Source: Hydractinia symbiolongicarpus
Taxonomy: Eukaryota > Cnidaria > Hydrozoa > Anthoathecata > Hydractiniidae
Direction of reading: 5' to 3'
NCBI RefSeq assembly: GCF_029227915.1
Contig: NC_079887.1
Location: forward strand, 14,198,001 to 14,262,000
DNA: 64,000 nucleotides
Shown one piece after another: positions 35,001-50,618 of this stretch. The translations under genes and the position numbers were made by a program. Within the stretch, counting starts at the first letter, position 1. Every line of letters starts with the position of its first letter. The notes beneath the pieces were generated by a model. That model was given only the letters and a program-made list of their open reading frames with translations, had not been told where the DNA came from and ran no database searches.

Positions 35001-38000
35001 CTTTTCTTCTCTTTGTTTTTCTTGAGCCGGTGTTTCCATCTTGAAGCCGATTTCATCTGAAATCACAATCATTAGATCTGCTAGGTAAAATCAAATCAAT
35101 GAAATTATTGACCAATAAGCAAATAAAACCATTGTGGGCGTTGGTGAAAGGCGTTGGTTACGGGCGTTAAATATCATATGTAGTGTCCTTAGTAACTTAT
35201 GTTGGTAATTTTCACAGTGTAATACATATATTTGCGTGAATATGTCTACTCGAAGATACGATGTGATGTCAATTTACAAGAAGATGTGATGTCAATTTAC
35301 AAGAATAAATATTATTATATTACTCAAAACGACCTTTTCGGTAAATTAATCTTTCCAAAAATTTCGAAAGACAGTTTTTTTGTTTTTCCTTCTCTTGTTT
35401 TTCTTATAAATATAATGGTCTGTCTTTGTGATATGAACAAAGTTTTATCAAATACTAACTTATCTCAATAAATTAAAAGTGTAATACAGATTCGCAATAA
35501 TTCTTCGCAAAAAAAATTTACAAGGTTTCATTCGCGAAATATGTGTGCGTCGTAATTTGTTTGTTTATACTATTTAAAATATTTTATAAAAAATATAAAA
35601 ACTAAAAACACAGTGTACTCTAAGCTTAAATTAACCTGTTTACTATTAATTCCCATTTTTTTACATGTTAGATGTTCATGCGCCCTTACCTACTGTATTC
35701 GATTGGTTTAATACGCCAAGCCTGCTCACAGGGCGTGATAAATTGTCATCTTTTTCCTTTATAGAACTAATGATGTCAATAAATTCGCTTTTCTGTTTTC
35801 TTGGACAACAAAAGAACAACTCATACACCCACCACCAATTGATGGCTTTCTTTTTCGCCATTTCTTCCCGTGTAGGTTTTGGTCCCAGACTTCTAAATAC
35901 ACCTAAGAAGAAAAGCCGTATGCTTATATATAGTTCGCGCTAATCATGGCTTGGGCTACTTATCTTATCAGACTTGATACTTCTAGCCTGGATAATGGTA
36001 CAAGCTAACACTGCGAGAGTTATTTAAAAAAGCACCAAAACCTGAAGAAATCCTTTATCAACCTTGCCTGACCGACCCTGAATGCCGGTCAGCTAACATC
36101 TACGTACCTACAATCAGGATATTCACTGGAAAAATGATCAAACTTGTCATAATTCCAATTCCGATCTGCGACGGAGAGAATGCAAAAGGACCCACGTGTA
36201 TTGTTGTTGACGGATCAGCCTCTCCTCCCACTTGATAAAACATAGCGTTTGTAACCATAGTACAGTATAACAAGGTTAAACAACACGATAAACGTTGAAC
36301 ACGTGTAAACCTCGATTTCGGTGGTCGTATAAACACGCTAAACCATATGTGACTATCAGTTATATTCTTTTGTGTCGTAGAGAAAAACAAGTGGTTAAAA
36401 CTTTTCATGTCCTCAGGACCAGCGATGGCGAGAAGGCGTTCCAAAGAGCCATCACCCTCTTCCACAGCTATAGCGTTATCGTTTAGGAAGAGATACTTTC
36501 GGTCAGCGTTCAGATCGTGTACCATCACACGACTAAGGTACCATGATGGATTTTTGCCTGAAAATAGAAATCACTAGAGTTTATAAAATAAATCTTGATG
36601 GCCACATGCTGAAGCTACATTTAGCTAAAAAAATTAGGGCATTTTGGTCAAAGCATAACATTATGCATACCCGCATGCATTTACCTGTATTATCATGCCA
36701 TATTCTTAAGTATTGCAGGTCACCAACGGTGTCTGGAAAACTAGCTAGAAAAACGTCCTGTCCTCTTTTTTGAAATATTTTCCGATTCTCATCTTTAAGT
36801 TGCCTTACTTCCGTTTGATCCTCGTCACCGGAAAGTTGAAAGAAGACGTTAGCAGTGGTAGCAGCTGATGAAGTAAAGCCAGTGTAAACGGTAATCTCGT
36901 AAAACTGCCGATCGGACGGATCATTTTCAACAAGTGGTGTAACTCCAGCCTAAAATATTTACATGTTGACTGTACTTTTGTTTTGATAGTTAAAAACCAG
37001 TTGAATTGATTAGTCAAATTTTTTGGTTAATCAAATTAAATTTAACTTATTTCTAACATGGAAGTAAATAAAAAGCACAAAGGATAAATTTTGAAAAAAT
37101 ATAATCCAGAACATTTAGGCTACAGACAGACAGCAAAAAAAAATGCTTTAACCATATCTGTTAAATAATATCAAAATGTCAAATTCACAAAGTTAAACTT
37201 TAGTTATTTCGCTTTTTGTTCAACAAAAGCACAAGTTCAAAAGTACAGGCTAATGTCTGCTTTAGTCCCCGTTAAACCCAAGCAATATCACACACACCCT
37301 CTCGATGTCTTTTCTATCTTCCCGTCTCGCCCAAAACAACAGGATCAAATACGCGCCAAGGATTGACAGTACGGTAGCAAATGCGACGGGATTTTCGGCA
37401 AGATTAGCGAAACCAGCGAAAGCTTTCGAGAAATCAATTGGATTCGGCATGACGAAAAAACCACCAGCAAACGTCGCTCTTGTTATTTTTTTCTTGCGTG
37501 ACGTCCGTGCAGCCGCAGTTGTGGGAACTGCAGTAGTTGTGGTGGTGGAGGTGGTGGTGTTGGTTGCGTTGGGTGAAAACATTGGGGTTTGGTATGGCGC
37601 TTCTTGGTCTTCTCCTCCCACCTTACAGATGCAATGTGTTTTATTAAAAGTAGTTTTCGGTCCAACCTGAATTGGAAATAAAAACATTGTTATGTTCAAC
37701 TACTTTGCGCGATAACTGCATGAACAAAATAATACCCAATGTTTCTTTACGGTTCGTTATCGGATTATTGAAATAACATCCAAAGGAGAAAACAAATAAA
37801 CTAATACATCGAAAAGCGAACAAACAAGTAAAAGATGCTATCTAGTAACAACGACAACGACAATAACAACAAACAACAACAACAACAACAAAAACAACAA
37901 CAGCAACTTCAGAAAAATCAGAACATTCTTTAAACAAATAAAGAAATGCAAAATTAAAACTTACCCGGCAACCACTAGTTGTAAAGACCTTTTCCTCTTC

Positions 38001-41000
38001 ATCCCAAATTTTACATAAAGTTTCCCACGTTCTTAAAGTATACTCCATCGTTGGGTCATATTCATACTTAGCAAAGATGTCCTTTCGACTAGGCGTCATT
38101 TTTACACCAATGTAATACTCCCCAGTTCCGTTTAAATCATCTGTGGAGAAGAGCCATATAAATGGATCTGGCAAAGTTTGGTTGGCTGCTTTCAAAGTCA
38201 CCTGTGTATAGTTTGTGACAGCATTTGATACGGTCGGTCTTCGTTCGTGACTTATATACACATGGATTACTGTATCAGGATCAATAGGGCGAATCTCAAT
38301 AGCGGTGTAACTTATGTTTGATGTGAAATTGACCCGGTGTACCTTCATAGCGCCTTGCTCAGTGTCGTACTTGTATTTGATTGGTGGAATATCATTGGTT
38401 AAGTCTCGCTTCACAAACATTGTCATTTCTTGTCCGGACAAATCCATAGGGCTTCCATCAGGTCCGCTTAAAGCAAGTCCCATTACATCCGATTCGACGT
38501 CATCAGCACCATCAGCGCCTTGGTAAGGATTGTTACCCGTCGATGTTACCTGAAGTAGAAATAAAACTTTCATTTTCAAATATGTATCGTCAGGGAATAA
38601 CAAAATCAGGAAAAAGAGATCAATTCTTTTATAAGTGATTACATTATCCTCAACTATTTCATTTTTAACCTTCTTAGTCTTATTCTCCGATAAGAAATTT
38701 AAGGTAACAGAAAATATTGTAATCAACCCCAAAACAAATTTAGGATTTGTGTGAACCATCCTTAAAGTCATCCCTAATATAAAAAAGCGAAGAGGGGTCC
38801 TGGGGACGAGGTTGCCTGATAGTCACTACAAAAGGCGTTAAAATAAACAAGAACTTAATATAATTTTTTACCATTGCACCAATTGAAGGGCGTTTCCCAG
38901 TCACTTCAATAAGACTTTGATTTCCAAGAATATATTTAATTTCCGGTATTTGGAAACCTGTTTCGTCCTCATCAGCGTTGTCTCCCACTTGTGCCATCTC
39001 AATGTCCATGTTGCCAGCCCGAATGGTTTTGGGCGTATCTCCAGCAACTAGCTGCCGCATCAGAGCACCGCCCACTTTGTTAATGGTATCCATAGCTTTG
39101 TCTGCGTTGTTCTTACTGGTGGTGTTACTGACGTTCTAAAGGCATCAAAACAAATCATTGATTTGTTTATTTTCTTTTTTTTTTATTTGTTCTCAGCTTT
39201 TTATTTTGACGAAACAAACTACAGAATAAAACTTATTTTATGCGAGAGGAAGAAAAATAATTTTCTTCGGATGTTTCAAATACAAGAAACCTTTTCGAAT
39301 TTTGGAGACATCCCAAATAACAAAGCAAAAATACAAAACAAACCAAAAAAACCTTTTTTGAATTTCCTTTTTATTAGCGTATAAAAACGGTTTCAATTTC
39401 TGCATTTAAACCAATACTATAGAATGAGTGACACGTGGTTGTATAAAATTGCACGAAATTTTCTCAAAGTACCTAAAATTTCACCGGATGATAAATCCTC
39501 TCCAAACATAAATTTTAAAAATTACCATTTTTGAGATTTAAAACAGCATATGCAAAAAATAATGTAAACTAAGGCTATCTTCACACTTCAATTTTTTGCT
39601 GTTCCAAATGCTTTAAACTGCGTGTTCAGATAGGTCAAAAATCGCTGATTTGCAAATAAGCAAAATTATTTGTGGCACAAATAGTCATAAATATTCATTT
39701 CATCGACGAAATTATTTTCCCCCATTAATTCCTACCTTTTTATTAGCCGTTTCAGCGTTCAATACATTAGACGAAGCTAAAAACATGCTCTCCGCAGTGC
39801 TGCTCATCTCTGGGTCGACTCCACTTGCTTGTAGCATGCAGTCAGACATAGCATCTAACGCGTTGCTTGATTCTTTCTAAAAAACACAGCAATCAGAATT
39901 CTTTTAAAATAAATGAAAAGGGTTTTTCAGTTTCCATAAACATTTAAATATAGGAATAATGTGCGCCTGCGTGATAATAAATCCCAAAAAAAATTCACAC
40001 AAAATAAAGACTAACGCTTGGTGGAAAATCGATTATTTAGTCGCAGTTCTGATGAAACATTTAAATCTGAAACTTCACCTTTCATTTCAGATTGCAGGGT
40101 AAATCTAGCGTTTCTAACAAGAAAAGAAAATAGCAAAAAGCGAGTTTAAGTGTCTGGTCAAAGATTCTGCCAATTCTCTTTTAATTTGGTGGAAATAGAT
40201 GAAACTATCGCCGTTTTTTATTGGGCGGGTTTTTCGTTCTAAGAAACATTTCGCTCGGATGAAAAATTAACGATTTGCTAAAAGGGTGTTTAGTGTTAAC
40301 ACAAAAAAAATTGTATTCTCACCAATCAGGTTTTGTTAGTTATTGTGTCGAGCAAATAACTTTTTTTATCATAACACCTCATACCGAAGATTAAGAAAAT
40401 CCAAACTACCTGCGCCTCTTCTGAAACTTCGTCAGTACTTTTGGTGAGCTCCGCCTGCACCCCGCCCATTTGTTTGATCTCACTCAAGCTACATGCTTTT
40501 GCTTTGTTCATCGAACGAATTAACTTCTCACGTGTCTAAATACAAGGAAGAAGGATATCAAGAACATTTGCCGTTTTAAAGAAGTAAGAAAAAAAATTAC
40601 TAAAAAGATGCAATTTAAAAAATTTTCCTTTTAAATTTGATCCATTTATTTAATCATTCATACATTCATTTAGTAGTTAATTAATACGTTAATATATTCA
40701 TTCGCTCGCCTGTTAATACATTCATTCATTCATTCATATTCATACATTCATTCAGTATTCAAATAATACATTTATCTGTTAATATATTCATTCGCTCGCC
40801 TGTTAATACATTCATTCATTCATTCATTCATTCAGTAGTCAATTAATACATTCACCCGTTAATTCATTTATTCGCTCGCCTGTTAATACATTCATCATTC
40901 ATTTATTTATTTGTTCATTTGTTCATTCATTCATTTATTTATTCATTGATTTATTTATTTATTAATTCATTTATTCATTCATCCAACAGCAAAGAAAAGT

Positions 41001-44000
41001 TAGTAGACACTTTTCTCATAAGTGTATTGTAACTTTAGTTCAATAAATTCATTTTAAAATGCCTTCAGGGGCTTCTTTCTTAAGTGCTGTGCAATCTAGT
41101 TTAGTTACATTTTTTAGGTTGACTGTCAACTTTGGTGCAGTTTGCACTGAAAAAATAAGGTGAATTATTTATTTAAAAAATAAGTGAAGTATACTAGCTA
41201 ACATCAGACAAACAAAAAAGGGGATGAATAAGAATCTCACCTGCTTTGCATCATCGGGGGTTGTTTTTGACTTTCGATTTTTTTTATTCATCAACGAACC
41301 GGCAGCAAACGCTAGACGAGACAATACTTGCAAATTTCCCTGTGCAGCCAATGATTCAAGATCATTGGAAACAGCATCGAAATCCACGCTATCTGGCTCT
41401 GTAACCTGTTGGGATAAAATCATAATCTCTATAATAGTAGCAGTCTGTCCGCAAGAAGTGTTGTACAACAGGCTCACGAAATAGCGTGTAATTTAAAGAC
41501 GGACGACCCCGTGGGTTCTTCCACGGGAATACGGCTAGCCTCTATAATAATGGTCGTATTCTGTTTAAAATAGTTGTAGCGTAGCTTATTGTGATCCTCC
41601 AAAAACGTATATTAATTACTCCATGCTAACTGGCAGACAAAAATGCAAAAACAAACGATAGGGAAAATATATGTATGATGCGAGAAAATCTAAGGAGCGA
41701 CAGATCCGTGGGTTCCTTTTCGCGGGCTTATGACTAGGCTACAGTATAATACTCGCGGTCTGCCTTTCTTTGAAGCAAAGATGGTAGCTGCGAATAGCGA
41801 TGAGCAAATTTCTGTGTATTCTCCTTTGGCTCACGAAGGTTCTGAAGTTATTATCTATAATCGCCTAAAATACTATTTTACACATCTATTAATATGCTCA
41901 CCTTGACTTTAAAATTCTTGGAAACACCAAACGCAAAATGATCTTCCACTGTAACGATAAGCTCGTATTCATAATTGTCTTCCTCCTGACCGATCGGAAG
42001 TATCATTGAAACTTCACGCTCGAAGCCAGTATACATATTCTGTCGTTCGCCACCTCGAAGGGTGTCTAAAAGAATAATATTTTTCTATTTATTTATAGAA
42101 TTTTTACAGAGGTAAAACATATTTTCTATGTTAAATTTGTAAAGGAAGGTATGAAAACGGTCTGTAAATGAACAAAACAAACAAAAAATATTCACCAATT
42201 TTGTATTTTATCGGAGTATCTTCATCAAACCATGCATCGCATTTTATTTCAAACATGGTAGACAAAGTAACACCTTCACGTGGTGAAACTTCACAAAATC
42301 CACCAGAAGGAGGTCGGTTAACGGTAAATCGAAAATCACTAAACCCACCTGCTTCTAAACAAAAAAAATACACAGATTAGTGAGAAAAATAATGTGATAA
42401 AGAGAAAGCTATACAAGAAATACAAATGCAATTCCTATAATAAATAAAATGCCTTTCCAAGCTTAATATTTCAGATTCGTAGATACTAATTTCAAGTTAG
42501 GAATTGTAATTTCTCATCCAGTTTGGATGAAAAGAGAGAGATTGGATTATTTTGTCGTGTTTAGCATACGTTTGTGCGTACTGGCAACTTCTGGCCGAGA
42601 CCCTAAATGTGGATTTCCTTACGACCAAATTTTTATTAGTCTTTAAAAAACACCAACTTTTTATATTTTGCTTATTATATATATGCATATTACCATTACG
42701 TTCAGCATGCTCTGTTTGGACATAATTAGAAATTTAAATTTTTATACCAAATTTAGCCTATAGTTGAAAACATTTAGATGACAATCGACGTTATGATGTC
42801 ACTGTCAATTTTTCTCCACTTGCTGTCACAAATGGTGAAGCAAACTAGTCGAAACCAGTAACGAAATTCAGCCACAACCACGAATCACATAACACAAGTA
42901 GACAGCGCTTGAAAAAACAAGAAATGACCTTATAATAATTGTGTGAGCCTCTTTTAACAAATCACTCACCTATGGACATGATTAAGTACTCTCTAAACAA
43001 GTTTCATTGTCTAGATTCGTTCATCAAGTTGAAAAAAATTCTATTTTTTTTCTTTAAAATATTTGGATTCTAAAAAGTACCCATGGAACAACATTTCAAT
43101 TTTTCTTCACTTTGCACATTTAGAATTTTCTATCAGTGATCAAGGTCCTTGTTTTATTGGCACGTATATATGACATGATGGTTAAATAAGGCAAAAGAAA
43201 GTAAAATATTTTCATAAAAAACAAACAAACAAACAAACAAACAAAAGTAAATCCAATAACTAAAACAAATCAAGCTTTACCAGGATCACTTCCCATCATC
43301 CGAGCCATGACACGCAAGATATAATTGCTGCCAAACTCTAGCACATTTCCTTTCAAAGCGATATTCGCATTGGTTAAGGATGTTGTAGTTTTCGATTCAA
43401 GATCTTTAATTTCAATCTCTTCATCGAAACGTGCGCCATTTGCATCTGTGCTTTCATTTAATAGATACATTCGCCAGCGGTAGAATACGGCTGTGGTTGA
43501 GTTGCAGTTTGAACACAGACTTTGAATTTTCAGCGGATCTGTTGGACTTAGCTTTTCATAACAATTGAATGAGCATCTATTGGCAAATTGGTAAACATTT
43601 CAATCAGCAAAAAAGTGTATCTCAAAAAATACACTTACTTCCTAAGAGACAAAATATGATTGCTTGTTCCTTATATTTCTCTTATTTTCACTGGGCCGGG
43701 CAAGTTCAATTTTGTTCCACTTGGAAAAATTGAAATGAGAAGATTATTTTTTTGTTTGTTTGACTTTTTAGACATCACAGGGGCGTATGTAAATGTTATA
43801 GAACCTTGTCATTGGCAATGCACATGTAAATAGATTTACTAGGCTACTATTTACTAGGGAGACAAATGCAGGAGACGCAGGAGGACAGTGAAACTAATCG
43901 CTTTTCGTTTTTTTTTAAAGTAGCTGATTAGGGCATAACTTACTGAATTTCAAGTGACGGTGGAACACCGTTGAGAATTTTAAATTCTTGATCAAATATT

Positions 44001-47000
44001 CCTCTTCTTTCACCTTTCTTTACATAAACTCGCATCACATACATCGCTCCCTTGACCAAACTGGTTTTGATCTAAAAATAATTTCTACTTGCTACTTGAC
44101 ATATTTAATTCCTTATCTTGTGATTTGTCAATTTAGTGAAAAAAGAAAAATCTTAAACAGTTCCTATGGTAACAAAAAAATGCTTCCCAAGTAAACAAAG
44201 CAATGATAAAACTTACTGAGATTTGACTACCATCAGCCTTTAGATGTCTCAAGTTTGCAACGCCTTTGTATAATCGAAATTTTCCATTTTTAAAACACCC
44301 TGCAGTATCATTATCAGGTTGCACTGTATCAAAACGTTCTGGAAACTCCTCATCATGCCGTCTGCAGTACCACTCGTATTCAAATGGAACGCTTCTGTTT
44401 GCTTGTAGGTTGTCAGGGTCATAACTTCTTGATGCATCAAATGGAACATTGACATCAAATCCTACAGCTCGTCGCACTCCACCTTTAATGATAAGGATAC
44501 TGGTAACAAACTCGCACACAACAACTCAAGGTGCAGAAACGTGAAGAAGAGTTGTGATTGATACCAAACTTAAAACAAATCTAAAACTTTGTTTGTGAAA
44601 AAAGCAAAATATTGAAAAATCATTAAATGCAGAATTAGGGCTGTGAGATTGACACCGATGCAAATATAAATTTTATAATTTCTTCAGTCAAGTTAACGAA
44701 ATAAATTACTTACTTTTACAAATAAATTTTTCAAAGGCATAAAATGGCGTGAAAAAAATTGAGCAAAGCAGTCAGCCAAAACAACTTTAAGCTTTTTTGT
44801 ATTTCGTATAAAAATTGTATCTCCTTACCTATAATGGAAGCCTTCAAGTTTGAAGGAGTTATTTCAAACCAAGCTGTATCCGTTGAATTAATACCTTCCA
44901 AATTCTCTCTGTCACTTTCATAAGCAACATTCAATTCAATGCGCAGCAAGCCATACGGCAAAGTATTTTCTGGTAATTCTAACACAGTCGGATCTAATGT
45001 TCCTGGCTTCCTAGTAAATGGCATTTTCAGTCTATGAAAGCCATAGTTGTTCGGCAAAGCTATTGGAGTGTCATTACCAACTGTGAATACCTTCCACCAT
45101 AAGGTGACATTGTCAGCCTTGTTGCAGTCTAGCGTGACGTTTGATTGTAATACAAACCCAAAACTTCTCATCAAACGCTTTGGAAAAGTCTGGTTGCTAT
45201 TGTCTGATATTATCGCTACAGGATTTGGGCATGGTATGTAATTCACGTAAAGTTGAGATATTGCAAAATAAACACTGACTTTGTTTGAAACATGGACAGA
45301 TACATTATGCCATCCCTTGGATGAGTTGTAAAAATGTTCGAGTTGAATAGGGCTATCACTTTTTGCTTGAATGAAAGTGAAGTTTTTTTTCTGATTAAAT
45401 TCAATAAATCTGCAATTATTTCGGTTAATGATGTAAACGCAGTTGTCACCAAAGTCAATCTTTGCACAGGTGTCCGTTCCATATGTCTTTGCAGTTATAT
45501 TTACTTGAACTGAGCTGCCAAATAAAACAGTTGGTGTGACATTGAACTTCATATCTTGAATACTTTCCTGAACATGCACCTCTGTGTGACTTTCAAACAC
45601 ACCAAGAATATTGGCAACACGGACACTGACATTGAATTTACCTGGAGTTGCATATTTACGCTCGTATGAATTACTTATACTTGATTTAGTTTCAGTGCCA
45701 TCACCAAAATCAAAGGTATAAAGCTTGTCTTTCTTCTGAGTGGTTACATTAAACTTTATGATGTCCTCCAATGGAAAATACATGCGATTGGAACCAAAAC
45801 CAGGAACAAATACACTGCTGTTTTTACGGAAGCCTGTGATTTTTATGGGAATAATTTTTTGTACATCTATTGTAAATGGGAACTTTTTTGAGCTTACGTT
45901 GTTGTAGATTGTTACTGAGCCAGCATATATACCAGGGATATCGTATTTATACATTCGAATTATTTTGTCTTCTTTCGGTGGCACAAGAGGAACAGTGTAT
46001 GTATGTCCATTTCCAAAATCCCATTTTAATAATGCATTTGTTGGTAAAGGAACATCATTATGTGCCTTTAAGTAAAAAAGCACCTCTCCTGGTTTAAATC
46101 TTAGTGGGCTGTTAGTTGAAATAAGGATATCCTTTACTGGATGCTCAGCAATCATGAAATCATCACAGTGGTCTTTCTTTTTGTCAATTAAATTCCATGC
46201 ATATGTTGTAACATTGTAGTGTCCTGGCTTTTTGTATTGATGTTTTACTATGGTACCTTCTAAAAGCATTGAGCTTGCGAATGTTTGATTATTACCATCA
46301 CCAAAGTCTACAGCGTATGATAATTTTGAACCTTCTGATGTGTAAATGGAGAAATTGTGTTCTTTGTTGACAGTGAGGAAGTGTGGGTTTGGACACTGTA
46401 TGGCGAAACCACTGATTGGTTTTTCCACAGCCTGCACAGACGAGGCATTGGCAACACCATTTGGATTTTTACAGGAAATGGAAACTTTGTAATCACCAAC
46501 CATACTGTAACTATGATTCAATACATCACTAAATTGTGATTTGTCAACTGTAATCCTTGTCCCGTCACCTAGATCCCATTCACAAATAAAAAGCGTTCCC
46601 TCTTCCATACTTGCGGAAATAAAAGATTTCTTTCCGAAAACAGTTCCTTGCGTTATCACCTTTAAACCTGTTATGATTTCTTTTTCTTCAACTACAATTG
46701 TACCATTAGCTATAGTTTCAGCTTGTGATATCGAGTTAAAGCATGTAACAGATGTTCGGAATGTTCCAGTTTTCTTGTAGAAATACTTCAATGTTGTGTT
46801 TTTCGTTTCAACAACAATGTCACTATCATTGAAATTATAACGACAGACTATATTAGAACCTTGAGTGTAAAGCACACTTAAGTCAATAGGATCCTTTAAC
46901 CAAAGATAAACATTACCAGTCAGATGAAGGTGGTTTGTAAATGCAGCCAGACCAGTGATTGGAATTTCAACTAAAGCTTTGGCAGAAGTAGTTTTAACAC

Positions 47001-50000
47001 TGCCTATATTATTTGTAGCATTAATGGTAATGGAATAATATCCTTCTCTATCATATTTATGTTTGATGTTATTACAATACTGAAATGTAGGATTAATCAT
47101 ATAATTAGGTGATCCATCACCAAAATTAATATGATAGCTAACATTGGTTCCTTTCCTCACACACCATTTAATGTGACTTTCGCTTCCCACAGCTACTGGT
47201 TTTATTGCCTCAGTCACAGAAAGTCCTTCTATATCATCATAGATCTTCACAGAACACAGATCAGATATTCTTGAAACGGAATTGAATGCAGTAACTTTAA
47301 TTTTGTATATTCCAGGAACATGATATGCGTGAGTTACAGGATAGTATTTGACACTAATGAAAGTACTGTTTCCAAACTCAAAAAAATATGTTATATTGGT
47401 CCCGATGTGTGTATCTATATTAACGGTAAACTCCTGACTGCTAAATTTATAGGGTGGGCATTGGATATTTATTTTGTCAATGGGAATGTCAACATATACA
47501 AGCCGAGGTGTGGTGCGGTTTGATGTGATGTAATATGCACCATGTGAAGTATAGTTATGACGCAACAAAAACTGAGATGGATTGATAAAATGGGCACTCA
47601 TCATGTGATACCAATTCTGTGATTCAGAGTTGGAATGAATGTAATCTTCCTTTCCAGAGTCATACATAAACTCGATATTGTTGTTGTCTCCTGTGAAACT
47701 TATTTCTCCCCCTTTTGAAGTCCAACCTATTACATCACCTTTCTTTGCAATCATTGGTTCCTGAAGCTTAAGAAATTGATGACCAAGTGATTTAATTGTG
47801 TATTTTGTCTGCTTTACTAATGAGAAATCAACATTAAAACTAGTTTGAGCCTTCTTCGAAGGACATATTCCAGATAATGGGATACACCTTTCAGTTTTGA
47901 AACAATAAAACTCATCAGCTTGACATCTCAATTCATGTAGTGTGTTACACGAAGCACCATCACTTGCACACATTTGCTTCTGTTCACAATAAACTTTTCC
48001 ACTATCACATTTTGGACGAAAGATCTATATTAAAATAATGAAAGAAAAAGGTCTTTACCACAGCCTGTAATACGTAAAATAAAATAAATTGCTGATAAAT
48101 ATTTTTGAAAAATTGCTTGAAAAATTTTGATCAGTTCTCAAGATGTTTGATTTTGAAATCTTGATAATTATGCTAATTAAAGCATGACATCCCGTATTAG
48201 ATAAAACGAGGTTCTGTTTCAAGAGTTTATCAAGGCAGTAACGTAAATATGTTTTAACGTATCCAGTTTATGATTTTGAACATATTTATATATATGAATT
48301 TTAAAACTAATTAATCCTGATTATCATTTATACAGTAATTTGTTTCCAAACATCTTATATACGATGTCATAATTCCACATAATTAGCTAAACTTTCAAGC
48401 CCTATATCTCAGAGATCAATAAAGGTTTTACCTAAAGGCAAAGAACCATTACTAACTTTTAAAAGACCTTTTGAATGAAACAAACTGTTTTTTGTCACAG
48501 GAGGTAAGCTTTAAATTACATAATAAACATTTCTTATTTATTTATTTATTTTCTTCCACTGAGATTTTTTGTACAGCTATATAGCAGTAGAAATTTTAAG
48601 AGATATATGAATATGGTAGATATGGTAAAAATACCTGCAAATATATATCTCCTTGCAAAATGGTCTCGAATTCCCATGCATATACTTCACTGTCATATTT
48701 AAAGTAAAGATGTGGCATTATTATTGTTGGTCTTTTGTTCATTGGTGAATGTGTTCCACGAGCAGTTCTTTTATTGCCAACAGAACCATAAATCACATCT
48801 AAATGGCGTCATTAAGAACAGTTACGTACCCACTCATTCTTACTTTACATGTGGATTTAGTTTTGCATATCCTGTGAATTATTTGTCTTTGGTATTTAAT
48901 CTCTCATATTAGGTATTACAAAAAGGGAGACTTTGTTAAATTTTGATACAAATTCGTTTCTACAGAAATGAAAAGGGCCAATTTGAAATATTTCTCACTT
49001 CGTTCATGCTTTTAAAAATTTGAAGAATTAAATAGAACATTTAAATTTAAATTAGTACAACTTAGATGTAAACGATGGATAGTGCCAAATACAAATAGAT
49101 GAGTATTAAAAAACTTACTTGCAATGACTTCTTCAGATATTCCATCTCCAAATGTAAATACCGTTATCAATGGTGACCCTCTTTTAAATGAACCAGTACA
49201 TTCTAAATCCTTGCCAAACACTTGCGATGGTGAGCATGAAATAGTTGCATCTGATACAAGTGGATCAGTCACTTCAATGATTTCTTCTGCAATATGTGGT
49301 TCAGATATGTTATTATGTGCTTCAACACTAACCTAATAAAAAATTTTAACGATATTTAAAGGAACGATTGAATATTATCCCTAAAGTTACTGCATACTAA
49401 TTTGTTCAAGCATAAATATCTAAGAAAATTGATGTAATTTGATGTTATAATAAAAAGAATATATATATACCTTGAAGCTGCCTGGTTGACTGTAAACATA
49501 GGTAACAGCAGGGCTTGTGGAACTTTCTGGATAAACTGTTGTACCATCACCTGTTTTAAACTGAAACGCCGCACCTTCTCCGTGAAACACCTCCGCATTA
49601 ATTTTAGTATCTTTGTATACTGTTACATCATTTTGTTTGTGTAATTTCAAGTCGAAAATTCTTTTACGAACATCATAAACACTTATTCGATTAACTCCTC
49701 CACAAGATGAGTGTGTTTGATTACCTGTTCCAGGACATGGTGAGGAGCATTCCGCATCATTCAAATACTTTGCAGGCTGCCTACTTGTACAGAGACACAA
49801 CTTGCCATGTTTGATGCCAGCAAAGAGCCAATTCTTCCCACATGCTATCATGCATGATATAGGACTCAACTCACTGGGGATGTAATCTCCAGGTGTGTGA
49901 ATAAATAAACTGTCATCCTCTCCTTCCTGGTAGCAACCAATGTATTCTGAAACCGTAATAATTAGGTATTATACTTTAAAATCACATAGTATAGTACGAA

Positions 50001-50587
50001 ATTATTTAGACATTTAAATTAAGAATTGGAAAATTTCATAGTGTTATTTTGTGGTGTTGGTTGTTTACAAAATGTAGTTGTTTTTATGCAGAATTTCTCA
50101 CATAAGATTTCATAGGTCTTGCCTTTTCTAGTCACTATTGAAGCATCTTTTTTTTAGTTTGGTCATGTTGTCATTCAGCAAAGTCAGTCTAATAACTATA
50201 TGTACATGGGGCCAAAACCAAGACGAAACCTCTCAATAAAAAGGGTATTCTATAGCTACTGATGAATTACTAGTAGTAGTGAGTTATATTTTATGCAAGA
50301 TAATATACCACAGCTAGGTTTCTATAAAGATTTCAAAAACAAGTGGCAGACATTTTATCATGTTTTAGTCTAAATTTGCTTTAATAAAAGTATAATAAAC
50401 ATAGCATCACAAAAAAATTGCAAAGTCAAACTCCTTTCTCTTGCCATAATAAATGATTTCGAAAGCGAAACCGCCATGTTACCTTCACCCGTAATCTAGC
50501 ACCACGTGACACACTTCTACGAAATCAACCAAGAGAAACTGAAAGACAACTCATGACGAAAACTTTACCCCCCCCCCCCCCCCCCCA

Positions 50588-50618
<31 letters not shown>

